A stretch of 38,482 bases of DNA from Bacillota bacterium (GTDB taxonomy: Bacteria; Bacillota_I; Bacilli_A; Acholeplasmatales; Acholeplasmataceae), in assembly GCA_018817915.1 (NCBI GenBank), contig JAHISX010000069.1, forward strand, positions 1-38,482, written 5' to 3'. The notes under the pieces were generated by a model. It had not been told where the DNA came from and did not search any database. It was given only the letters and a program-made list of their open reading frames with translations. How positions within the stretch are numbered: the first letter of the stretch is position 1; every line of letters starts with the position of its first letter. Made by a program: the position numbers and the translations under genes. Of this stretch, positions 26,478 to 33,843 are shown in pieces.

Positions 26478-28469
26478 GGGCTCTCCACCTCCACCATATT
26501 CTAAATCGATATAATTCTTTAATTGATCGTACACTTCGTGTACAGATGAGTTTTTAATTTGTGCAGCAGCACTATTTAAATGGCCTCCGCCACCTAATGC
26601 TTCCATCAGAATCTGAACATTAATATTTTGATAGGATCTTGCTGAAACACCAATCATATTTGAGTTCATACGTGCAATCATGAAAGCAGCATCTACGCCA
26701 TTGATTTGTAGTGCAGCATCAGCTACTTGTGCTAATAAGATACGATCTTCATAAATATCTGATGTGATCACAAATGCAAATCGTTCTAAATAAATTTCAA
26801 CATTGCCTAATAAGTTGTTGATTTCGAGTGTTCTCATCAAATCGCGACGAAGCCATAATTTGACGCTTGTCACATCTGCACCTAAATCTTTAAGCTTAGC
26901 AGCAACTTCAAAAGTTCTTGCTCCAGTTCTATAACTGAAATTGTTGGTATCAACAACTAAACCACCATACATAATGGTTGCTTCCAAAGGTGATATCTTG
27001 ATTTCTTCTTCCATATTATAAAAATTGAGTAACTCCATCATCAATTCAATTGTTGATGAAGCATATGGCTCAATAAAACTAAATATTGCATTAAAGCTTT
27101 CTTCACTGGCACGATGATGGTCAATGACGATCAGCTTGTTCACTTTATCTAAAATATCAGGATTCATCACCATTTTAGGTGATTGCGTATCAACAACAAT
27201 TAACAAACTATCAGGGTTTATTAATTTGATGATTGACTCCGAATCTGTACAATTTTCGACTAATGCCGGTAAGTCTTCTTTAACTAGTTCGAAAATCTTT
27301 TGAACCGTACTATCTAATTTAGGCACATCAACAACTAAGTGAGCTGGTTTCTTACTTGCTTTAGCCATATGATAAACAGCTATCATTGAACCAAAAGCAT
27401 CTAGATCAGCTTGATTATGACCCATGATGATAATGTTTGATGATTTTTCAATGAAGTCTCTAATCGTTTGGGCATTAATTCTAACACCTACACGAGAATT
27501 TTTAGCTGAAGCATCATTTTTAGCTCCAAAATATGCAATCTTTTGATCTTGTATATTAACAACGACTTGATCTCCACCACGCTTTTCAGCAAGTTCAATC
27601 GCATTTTGAGCATAGATGCCAAGTTCTTCATAATTGACATCCCATGAGGCAACGCCCATGGAAACACTCACTCGAACCTGGTTTTGTACAGAAATCAAGC
27701 GAATCTTATCTAAAATATCAAATTTATCTTGAATCATTAGATTCAATTGCTTACGAGATAATACGACAACAAGTCGTTCATCTGAATATGGTTTTAAGAA
27801 TCCATTGTATTTGTTTGCCCAGTCGGCAATCGCTGCTAAATATTCACCTTTTAAACTTGACTGTTCTGATACATCCATCGATCCTAGTGCTTCATCCAAA
27901 TTATCTAAATAGATGATACCTAAAGCAGGAATTTGTTCTGTATATCTTTGCTTAACAGTTTCACGATCGGTCACATTAAATAAGTAGAAGAATTTATATT
28001 CTGCACGATATGTGACATCGTAACTTTCATTCTTTACTTGAATGATGAATTGAATTTTATTATTCATTGCTGCTAAATGAAGTTGCGGATGAACATCTTT
28101 TAAATCTTTACCGGTGATTTTAGGATCAAATATAGTTTTAGCATGTGGGTTTGCCCACTTGATTTCAAAATCTTCATCTAAGGCAATAATCCCTATAGGT
28201 AATTCATTAAAAACTTCATCACCTACTTGATTGACATGATAGGATAACTTAGTCCACATGGATAATCTATTTTGCAATGTTTTTACTTTTTGTCTATTTT
28301 GAAAGTTAAATGTAACATATACCGACACAAAAATAAGGACAAAACTGCCCAGTAATAAAATAAATGAAGTGAGTTGTGTGGCTGACTCAAATTGAAAATA
28401 TGGAATATATAAATAAATACTTGTTCCAAAAACAATCAAAGTGAGTATTAAGAATAGCCATCGTTTCAT
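26034..28469 (-). CDS. gdpP: GdpP c-di-AMP phosphodiesterase fused to ribosomal protein L9
   Basis: 811 residues. Two membrane helices (about 4-25 and 35-57), a PAS-like region (about 90-170), a degenerate GGDEF domain (about 180-305), then a DHH/DHHA1 phosphodiesterase: GHNQADLDAFG (351-361), a metal Asp near 427, DHH (450-452) and GGGGHLNSAAAQ of DHHA1. GdpP homologues normally end shortly after; here a GGGGE linker leads straight into a complete L9 (last 147 residues, starting VKVILLEDVKGKGKKDD). The GTG start at 28478 is less likely than ATG 28469, which has AGGTGG upstream. GdpP degrades c-di-AMP and helps control K+ and osmotic balance. Confidence 0.93.
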   Translation of the reverse strand: MKRWLFLILTLIVFGTSIYLYIPYFQFESATQLTSFILLLGSFVLIFVSVYVTFNFQNRQKVKTLQNRLSMWTKLSYHVNQVGDEVFNELPIGIIALDEDFEIKWANPHAKTIFDPKITGKDLKDVHPQLHLAAMNNKIQFIIQVKNESYDVTYRAEYKFFYLFNVTDRETVKQRYTEQIPALGIIYLDNLDEALGSMDVSEQSSLKGEYLAAIADWANKYNGFLKPYSDERLVVVLSRKQLNLMIQDKFDILDKIRLISVQNQVRVSVSMGVASWDVNYEELGIYAQNAIELAEKRGGDQVVVNIQDQKIAYFGAKNDASAKNSRVGVRINAQTIRDFIEKSSNIIIMGHNQADLDAFGSMIAVYHMAKASKKPAHLVVDVPKLDSTVQKIFELVKEDLPALVENCTDSESIIKLINPDSLLIVVDTQSPKMVMNPDILDKVNKLIVIDHHRASEESFNAIFSFIEPYASSTIELMMELLNFYNMEEEIKISPLEATIMYGGLVVDTNNFSYRTGARTFEVAAKLKDLGADVTSVKLWLRRDLMRTLEINNLLGNVEIYLERFAFVITSDIYEDRILLAQVADAALQINGVDAAFMIARMNSNMIGVSARSYQNINVQILMEALGGGGHLNSAAAQIKNSSVHEVYDQLKNYIDLEYGGGGEPVKVILLEDVKGKGKKDDVIEVAGGYGQFLVTQKKAVTASDENLAELNRAKEEAFEETQRHIDLMKKLKAEIDNKKVTLGIQIGQDGKLFGSVTTKQIVEEFEKEHHILIDRKKIEISSEINSIGIYTATVSLHKDIKALFEVHIIEK

Positions 28470-28491
28470 GCGAACCACCTACTTTAAGCAT

Positions 28492-28520
28492 ATTATATCA
28501 ATAATATGATGCTAATTCAA
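28492..28520 (-). promoter_or_regulatory. promoter for gdpP-rplI-dnaB-GNAT
   Basis: -35 TTGAAT (28515-28520), 17-base spacer, -10 TATAAT (28492-28497), about 23 bases from the start codon. It lies after the rpsR terminator, so this block has its own transcription. Confidence 0.7.
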
Positions 28521-28545
28521 TTAAAAATCAGTTTCTTGAAAATAA

Positions 28546-28567
28546 AAACTGCATATGTATGCAGTTT
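28546..28567 (-). terminator. terminator after rpsR
   Basis: Ten-base perfect stem AAACTGCATA/TATGCAGTTT with a tiny loop, then a T-rich run on the minus strand, eight bases after the rpsR stop. Confidence 0.85.
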
Positions 28568-28574
28568 GAATTAA

Positions 28575-28817
28575 TTAGTCCTTGACAAATGGTAACAATG
28601 CCATATGACGAGCTCTTTTGATAGCTATCGCAAGTGGACGTTGCCATTTAGCTGATGTTCCAGTTACACGTCTTGGTAAAATCTTACCGCGATCTGTAAT
28701 GAAACGCTTTAATAGCTCTACATCCTTGAAATCTATGTGTTCAACTTTATTTTGTGTAAAGTAACATACTTTCTTGCGTTTTTTGAATCCACCGCCACCG
28801 CGTCTTTGTTGTTGCAT
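28575..28817 (-). CDS. rpsR: ribosomal protein S18
   Basis: 80 residues, 30S subunit protein that pairs with S6. [19 protein letters not shown] and the C-terminal [19 protein letters not shown] are the S18 signatures. The basic Gly/Lys N-terminus is typical. One Cys (residue 18) sits where some S18 proteins have zinc-binding Cys, but the other Cys residues are absent. Twelve bases after ssb. Confidence 0.97.
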   Translation of the reverse strand: MQQQRRGGGGFKKRKKVCYFTQNKVEHIDFKDVELLKRFITDRGKILPRRVTGTSAKWQRPLAIAIKRARHMALLPFVKD

Positions 28818-28829
28818 GTTGTTTCCTCC

Positions 28830-29252
28830 TTAAAATGGTAGATCTTCTTCTGCAGCGAGTTGCTTACTTGTTTCGTAGAACTCATCGTTGTCTGCAGTGT
28901 CCGTATCTTTTTGGTAAGTTGTTTCGGTGTTATCGCCCTTGCTCTCTAAGAACTGGACGGAATCACAAACAACTTCCGTAACATAACGTGTACCGTTGTC
29001 CGCTTCATAATTTCTCGTTTGAATGCGACCCTCGATACCTAGTAATGCACCTTTTTTTACAAAGCGTGCTAAATTTTCTGCTTGTTTGCGCCATACGACG
29101 CATTGAATGAAGTCAGCTTGATTCTCTCCGGACTGATCCTTAAATTGACGATTGACTGCAAGAGTAAAGCTAACTACGGCAATATTAGATTGTGTCGATT
29201 TCATTTCTGGATCCTTGGTAATTCTACCCACTAAAATGACTCTATTCATCAT
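28830..29252 (-). CDS. ssb: single-stranded DNA-binding protein
   Basis: 140 residues: an OB fold (about 1-105, starting [16 protein letters not shown], with [21 protein letters not shown]), a short acidic linker, and the C-terminal tip EEDLPF that recruits partner proteins. The order rpsF-ssb-rpsR is the widely conserved one. A second ATG follows directly; either start gives almost the same protein. Confidence 0.97.
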   Translation of the reverse strand: MMNRVILVGRITKDPEMKSTQSNIAVVSFTLAVNRQFKDQSGENQADFIQCVVWRKQAENLARFVKKGALLGIEGRIQTRNYEADNGTRYVTEVVCDSVQFLESKGDNTETTYQKDTDTADNDEFYETSKQLAAEEDLPF

Positions 29253-29254
29253 AA

Positions 29255-29551
29255 TTATTCGCCTTCCTTTACAACAATAAATCGAATGACTTCTTCTGTG
29301 ATTCTAACAACACGGTTAAATTCAGCGACTGCTTCTGGAGTTGCTTCAACAAGCAACCAAACATAATAGCCTTTTTTGTGATGTTCAATTTCATAAGCTA
29401 AATCTTTCAAGCCCAACTCTTTAAGCTCAAGCACTTTACTATCGTAATTAACAAATATTTCGTTAAAATGATTTACAATGGTTTTAATGTTTTCGCTTTC
29501 AACAGTTGGACGGATGATATACATAACTTCGTATTTTTTCATCTGTTCCAC
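29255..29551 (-). CDS. rpsF: ribosomal protein S6
   Basis: 98 residues with YEVMYIIRP near the N-terminus and [21 protein letters not shown], both S6 consensus. It forms the 30S platform with S18. AGGAGGTGG lies upstream of the ATG. First gene of the rpsF-ssb-rpsR unit. Confidence 0.97.
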   Translation of the reverse strand: MEQMKKYEVMYIIRPTVESENIKTIVNHFNEIFVNYDSKVLELKELGLKDLAYEIEHHKKGYYVWLLVEATPEAVAEFNRVVRITEEVIRFIVVKEGE

Positions 29552-29603
29552 CTCCTTTTGGTCTATGGTCTTTATAAGACAAGGATATATCTTATGCCAA
29601 ATT

Positions 29604-29632
29604 ATTATATCATATATGATATGAGATTACAA
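29604..29632 (-). promoter_or_regulatory. promoter for rpsF-ssb-rpsR
   Basis: -35 TTGTAA (29627-29632), 17-base spacer, -10 TATAAT (29604-29609). The leader of about 45 bases contains a small hairpin (GTCTT-ATA-AAGAC), but I do not see the CCG-loop S6:S18-binding element known from other bacteria. Confidence 0.7.
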
Positions 29633-29638
29633 CGCATT

Positions 29639-30115
29639 TTAAAACTGTTTTTTTAATAAAATGAGATTCAGTTGTTGATAAACAAATTCAACTGTTTTTC
29701 TTATAGCTTTAAATCGAGATAATTGATCAAATGTCAATTGGTATGTGCTTATTTCACCTTGATCATCTATAGCTATCCAAGCCTCTAAATGTGACGTGAA
29801 AGCTTGTTTATCTGGTCCTGCATTCCCGGTGACTCCGACACCCATATCAGATTTTAGTTGAGTTCTAACCGATTTTGCCATCGATACAGCAACATGCTCG
29901 CTCACCACTCCAAACTCATCAATTTCCGTTTTAGATAAATCTAGTAACTTAATTTTTTGTTCGATGCTATAAGCAATTAAACTACCCGAAATAACGTGTG
30001 ATGCTCCTGGAATTTTAATCATTTCATAAGCGAGAGATCCTCCAGTCATACTTTCGGCAAACGCTATTGTTAAGCCATTAACTATACATTGATGATATAC
30101 TTTATTTGCTATCAT
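29639..30115 (-). CDS. pncC: PncC/CinA C-terminal-domain protein (NMN amidase)
   Basis: 158 residues, stand-alone CinA C-terminal domain, which deamidates nicotinamide mononucleotide to the nicotinate form. IAFAESMTGGSLAYEM (about 17-32) and GVGVTGNAGP (about 92-101) are the family motifs. Its ATG overlaps the HtrA-like stop in an ATGA, so it is the third coupled gene after tatD and the protease. Confidence 0.88.
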   Translation of the reverse strand: MIANKVYHQCIVNGLTIAFAESMTGGSLAYEMIKIPGASHVISGSLIAYSIEQKIKLLDLSKTEIDEFGVVSEHVAVSMAKSVRTQLKSDMGVGVTGNAGPDKQAFTSHLEAWIAIDDQGEISTYQLTFDQLSRFKAIRKTVEFVYQQLNLILLKKQF

Positions 30116-31188
30116 GACAGGATGATGGTCACAGTAACTTCTACGAATGTTGTACCATTAAATCTCATCACTTTGATGATGTGTGAGTCACCAAATTCTG
30201 CACCTTCAAGTTGTGTACCAATGTCAGCAACTGATGTAATTGGTGTTCCATTCATTTCAATAATAAGATCATTTTCTTCTAAAACTAGATATGCATTTCT
30301 TGTTAAATCAAATCCAACAACAACAACTCCAACTGGATTTTCAGGAAGTAATGAAGCATCATTTTCTTGAAGGAATACACTTACTTCTTGAACTGATATA
30401 CCTAGTCTAGGTTTTCTTACAACAACTTCATAATCTGAATCTTGAAAGCCACGTATAATTGGTGCAATCTTATTAATGTTCAAGGAATAATTCAATCCTT
30501 CTGCAGATATGACACCATCAGTAGTAGAAATTGAAGCAACCTTGGCTACGTTAACACCAATCAGTTCACCATTCAGATTGAATAGTGCACCTCCACTATT
30601 TCCAGGATTTAATTCTGCATCATGCATCAATCCTAATCCTGTTACTCCGTTGTATGGATAAGAAGCCATACTTACAATACCTTGTGTTACATAATTGAAT
30701 TTATCTAAATCTTGAGGTGTACCAATTGCATAGACATCTTGACCAACTAGAATTTCAGTGATCGTATTATCATCAATTGGTGATACGTGTTGTACACGTA
30801 AAACTTCATCGGTTTCGATACGAACAACAGCTATATCATAAGTTGAATTCCCTGTATAATCTACAACAGCAATATCATCAATTTCTCCACCAAAGTTAAT
30901 ATACATTTCTCCACCATCTTCAACCACATGGTAGTTTGTCATGATATAGTAACGAGTTAAATCTGTTCCCACAATCTCTTCACTCTTATAGATTGTACCA
31001 GAACCATGTCCTGTTTCAGTTTTGACAACAACAACAGATGGCATGACTTCTGCTAACATATCCATTCTTAATTGCTCATAGGCAATCGGTGATGTATATG
31101 GGACTTCTGCTCTAAGATCTAAAGAGCAACCCACTAAGATTAGAACTGAAAAAACAACAACAAGCATACTTAATAATTTCTTCTTCAT
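30112..31188 (-). CDS. HtrA/DegP-like serine protease, lipoprotein
   Basis: 358 residues. A lipoprotein signal ends LVGC with Cys 21, rather than the membrane helix usual in Firmicutes HtrA. The trypsin-like triad is H87 (NYHVV), D118 (STYDIAVV) and S198 (PGNSGGALF). A single PDZ domain follows (about 253-352, RLGISVQEV...GVVVVGFD...LEENDLIIEMNG). It probably acts outside the membrane in quality control of secreted proteins. A Shine-Dalgarno, GGAGGT, lies inside the end of tatD, and it is joined to both neighbours by ATGA overlaps. Confidence 0.9.
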   Translation of the reverse strand: MKKKLLSMLVVVFSVLILVGCSLDLRAEVPYTSPIAYEQLRMDMLAEVMPSVVVVKTETGHGSGTIYKSEEIVGTDLTRYYIMTNYHVVEDGGEMYINFGGEIDDIAVVDYTGNSTYDIAVVRIETDEVLRVQHVSPIDDNTITEILVGQDVYAIGTPQDLDKFNYVTQGIVSMASYPYNGVTGLGLMHDAELNPGNSGGALFNLNGELIGVNVAKVASISTTDGVISAEGLNYSLNINKIAPIIRGFQDSDYEVVVRKPRLGISVQEVSVFLQENDASLLPENPVGVVVVGFDLTRNAYLVLEENDLIIEMNGTPITSVADIGTQLEGAEFGDSHIIKVMRFNGTTFVEVTVTIILS

Positions 31189-31952
31189 GATGTAATACCT
31201 CCTAATTTAAATAAATGATACGCATTTTCTGTTGTTTGATTCATGACTTCTTCAACAGATATTTTTTTGATCTCAGCTATTTTCTCAACAACATACTTGG
31301 TATATGCTGGTTCGTTTCTCTTTCCCCTAAATGGCATTGGTGCTAAATAAGGACTATCCGTTTCCACTAAAATATGCTTTAAATCAATATTTTCAACAAT
31401 CTCTACTAAATCTGCTGCTTTCTTGAATGTAATTGGGCCGTCAATTCCAATATAAAATCCTAACTCAACTGCTCTTTTCGCATCTAAAAGATTCGAACTG
31501 AAACAATGAAAAACACCTGTAACTAGTCCTTTATACGGCAATAAGCATTGATAAGCTTCCTCAAATGAACTTCTTGTGTGAATGACTAATGGCAATTTAT
31601 ATTTTTTTGCTAATTCGATTTGTTCGAGAAAGATTGTCTTTTGCAAATTATAATTGTCTTGTCTCCAATGCAAATCGATCCCACATTCCCCAATAGCAAC
31701 GACTTTCTCGTTTGTGATCAGTGACTCTAAATGATCTGTTGTTTCATGATCAACATAACCTGGATGAACACCAACAGTAGCAAATAACATCTCATGTGTT
31801 TGTGCTAACTTGATTGCTATTTCATTTGTTGCCTTATCCATCCCAATGACAATAATTTGATCTACATGATTTGTCCTTGCACTTTCCAACACTTCTATCA
31901 TATCACTTTGATACTCTTCTGTATTTAAATGTGCATGTGTATCAACTATCAT
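31185..31952 (-). CDS. tatD: TatD-family metal-dependent hydrolase (DNase)
   Basis: 255 residues, a TIM-barrel metallo-hydrolase with 3'-5' DNase activity in studied members. The metal ligands are visible: DTHAHLN (4-10), GECGIDLHW (about 91-99), IHTRSSFEEA, GVFHCFSS and VETDSPYLAP (about 202-211). First of the tatD-htrA-pncC cluster. AGGTGATC lies upstream, with an extended -10-like TGATAAAAT further up (near 31975-31985). Confidence 0.95.
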   Translation of the reverse strand: MIVDTHAHLNTEEYQSDMIEVLESARTNHVDQIIVIGMDKATNEIAIKLAQTHEMLFATVGVHPGYVDHETTDHLESLITNEKVVAIGECGIDLHWRQDNYNLQKTIFLEQIELAKKYKLPLVIHTRSSFEEAYQCLLPYKGLVTGVFHCFSSNLLDAKRAVELGFYIGIDGPITFKKAADLVEIVENIDLKHILVETDSPYLAPMPFRGKRNEPAYTKYVVEKIAEIKKISVEEVMNQTTENAYHLFKLGGITS

Positions 31953-32066
31953 TCATGATCACCTCGACTGTAAATATATTTTATCATAGATAGATAAAAA
32001 AAATAGAGACTTGCAAAAAATAAAATAATTCACATTTTTTATCATTTTTCCAATAAAAATAAAAAA

Positions 32067-32090
32067 CATGCCAGGAGCTAACCTGACATG
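32067..32090 (-). terminator. terminator after the 40-residue repeat gene
   Basis: Nine-base stem CATGTCAGG/CCTGGCATG with one G-U pair and a six-base loop, then six T on the minus strand. Confidence 0.88.
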
Positions 32091-32123
32091 AGAGTCTTAG
32101 TACGTGTTAATTAATTTAGAGCA

Positions 32124-32246
32124 TTATTTCTTAGGAGCTGGTTTGATTGGTTGTTGAACTTTTTGAGCTGGTTTAGCTTGTGCTTGGACCTTTTGTGCAG
32201 GCTTAGCTTGTACTTGCGCTTTTGGAGCTTGTTTGAATTGTGCCAT
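32124..32246 (-). CDS. 40-residue basic repeat peptide (Lys/Ala/Gln/Pro)
   Basis: A short gene: AGAGAGGTGA lies six bases before the ATG, and the frame runs 40 codons to TAA, with its own terminator just after and a promoter upstream. The product begins MAQFKQAPKAQVQ and contains two copies of QAKPAQKVQ (residues 13-21 and 23-31) and an IKPAPKK end; it has about ten Lys and no acidic residue. Such low-complexity basic tails occur in nucleic-acid-binding proteins and ribosomal protein extensions, so nucleic-acid binding is a guess. I recognise no family. Confidence 0.7.
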   Translation of the reverse strand: MAQFKQAPKAQVQAKPAQKVQAQAKPAQKVQQPIKPAPKK

Positions 32247-32425
32247 GGATATTCACCTCTCTTTCTGATTTTGATATTCTAGTAAAATCATCTGTAGTGG
32301 TGACTATCTATTATGCGCTAAATGCTCCAAAAATTAGATCTAGCTCGTAAGGTTTTCATCATCGACCAGCATGATTTATGCTGTTCATTATTGGGGATAT
32401 ACACTTCACAATCCCTCTCACTTTT
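32247..32425 (-). other. long leader of the repeat-peptide gene, possible structured RNA
   Basis: About 175 bases between the promoter and the start codon hold no other gene. Two hairpins are visible: GGGAT/ATCCC (arms 32394-32398 and 32411-32415) and CAGCAT/ATGCTG with a five-base loop (32367-32383). I see no T-box, tRNA, SRP RNA or known riboswitch motif. It may be a regulatory leader or a small RNA. Confidence 0.4.
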
Positions 32426-32453
32426 ATCATACGCTTTTCCTAATGATTTGTAA
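32426..32453 (-). promoter_or_regulatory. promoter for the repeat-peptide gene
   Basis: -35 TTACAA (32448-32453), 16-base spacer, -10 TATGAT (32426-32431); TTGTTA at 32451-32456 with 19 bases is an alternative -35. It lies after the tuf terminator, so the peptide gene is a separate unit. Confidence 0.55.
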
Positions 32454-32517
32454 CAATTTTGCATCATTTTGTTAAAAAAAAATTAAGACTTCATTCAAAC
32501 AAAAAAAGCAACAAAAA

Positions 32518-32537
32518 AGAGGCCTAAATAGACCTCT
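32518..32537 (-). terminator. terminator of the str operon after tuf
   Basis: Seven-base stem AGAGGTC/GGCCTCT (one G-U pair), loop of six, then a T-run on the minus strand, about 20 bases after the tuf stop. Confidence 0.88.
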
Positions 32538-32557
32538 GATTTTATAAATTTTTAAGA

Positions 32558-33742
32558 CTATTCAAGAATCTTAGTTACAGATCCTGAACCAACAGTACGT
32601 CCGCCTTCACGAATTGAGAACTTAGTAGTTTCTTCAATAGCGATTGGGTGAATCAATTCAACGATCATGACAGTGTTATCACCAGGCATAACCATTTCTG
32701 TACCTTCTTGAAGTGTAATAACTCCAGTTACGTCAGTTGTACGGAAATAGAATTGAGGGCGATAGTTTGAGAAAAATGCTGTATGACGTCCGCCTTCTTC
32801 TTTTGAAAGTACGTAAACTTGAGCTTCAAATCTGAAGTGTGGGTTAACTGATTTTGGTTTAGCTAATACTTGACCACGTTCTACTTGATCACGGTTAATA
32901 CCACGAAGAAGTGCACCGATGTTGTCACCAGCTTGAGCGAAATCTAATAATTTTCTAAACATTTCAACGCCTGTTACAACTGTTTGTTTAGTATCAGTGA
33001 TACCAACGATTTCAACAGGATCGCCGACTTTAATTTGTCCACGGTCTACACGACCAGTAGCAACTGTTCCACGACCAGTAATTGTGAAGACATCTTCGAC
33101 TGGCATTAAGAATGGTTTGTCAGTAGCGCGTACTGGATCATCAATATATGAATCAACTGCATCCATTAATTCTTGTACGCCAGCTTCCCATTTAGGATCG
33201 CCGTTTAATGCTAATAATGCAGATCCACGGATAACAGGAATGTCATCTCCTGGGAAATCATATTCTGATAATAATTCACGAATTTCCATTTCAACTAGGT
33301 CTAATAATTCTTCATCATCAACCATGTCGCATTTGTTCATGAATACAACAAGCTTAGGTACACCAACCTGGCGAGCAAGAAGAATGTGTTCTCTTGTCTG
33401 AGGCATAGGACCATCTGCTGCAGAAACAACTAGGATACCACCGTCCATTTGAGCAGCACCTGTAATCATGTTCTTGACATAGTCAGCATGACCTGGGCAG
33501 TCAACGTGTGCATAGTGACGCTTTAGTGTTTCATATTCAACGTGTGCAGTATTAATAGTGATACCGCGTGCTTTTTCTTCTGGTGCACTGTCAATAGATG
33601 CATAATCTTTAATTGTTGCTAACCCTTGCTTTGCGAAAACTGTAGTGATCGCAGCAGTAAGTGTAGTCTTACCATGGTCAACGTGGCCGATTGTACCAAC
33701 ATTAACATGTGGTTTTGTTCTTTCAAATTTTTGTTTTGCCAT
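32558..33742 (-). CDS. tuf: elongation factor Tu
   Basis: 394 residues, delivers aminoacyl-tRNA to the ribosome. G1 GHVDHGKT (19-26), G2 [14 protein letters not shown]3 [13 protein letters not shown]4 NKCDMVDD, then domains II and III with the usual [11 protein letters not shown] and C-terminal [16 protein letters not shown] precedes the ATG. Last gene of the str operon, with its own promoter in addition. Confidence 0.99.
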   Translation of the reverse strand: MAKQKFERTKPHVNVGTIGHVDHGKTTLTAAITTVFAKQGLATIKDYASIDSAPEEKARGITINTAHVEYETLKRHYAHVDCPGHADYVKNMITGAAQMDGGILVVSAADGPMPQTREHILLARQVGVPKLVVFMNKCDMVDDEELLDLVEMEIRELLSEYDFPGDDIPVIRGSALLALNGDPKWEAGVQELMDAVDSYIDDPVRATDKPFLMPVEDVFTITGRGTVATGRVDRGQIKVGDPVEIVGITDTKQTVVTGVEMFRKLLDFAQAGDNIGALLRGINRDQVERGQVLAKPKSVNPHFRFEAQVYVLSKEEGGRHTAFFSNYRPQFYFRTTDVTGVITLQEGTEMVMPGDNTVMIVELIHPIAIEETTKFSIREGGRTVGSGSVTKILE

Positions 33743-33809
33743 TTTAAATAGTTCCTCCTATAATTAGTTATTTTTTATTTTATTTTTAAATTTTTGTTTA
33801 ACCATAATC

Positions 33810-33838
33810 ATTGTATATTAAAATATACATTTTTGCAA
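33810..33838 (-). promoter_or_regulatory. internal promoter for tuf with palindrome in the spacer
   Basis: -35 TTGCAA (33833-33838), 17-base spacer, -10 TACAAT (33810-33815). The spacer is filled by an 18-base palindrome, TGTATATTAAAATATACA (33812-33829), that overlaps the -10. It lies six bases after the fusA stop and about 70 bases before tuf. Confidence 0.6.
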
Positions 33839-33843
33839 GATAA

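Noticed and set aside
30112-30115. Reading TGA as tryptophan, as in Mycoplasma
   Set aside because: TGA closes several genes in ATGA overlaps (tatD, htrA, atpD), and Trp is read from TGG throughout, so the standard code applies.
32247-32557. tRNA, SRP RNA, T-box or known riboswitch between the repeat-peptide gene and tuf
   Set aside because: No T-loop (GGTTC-type) sequence, no T-box core, and no SRP domain IV motif is present.
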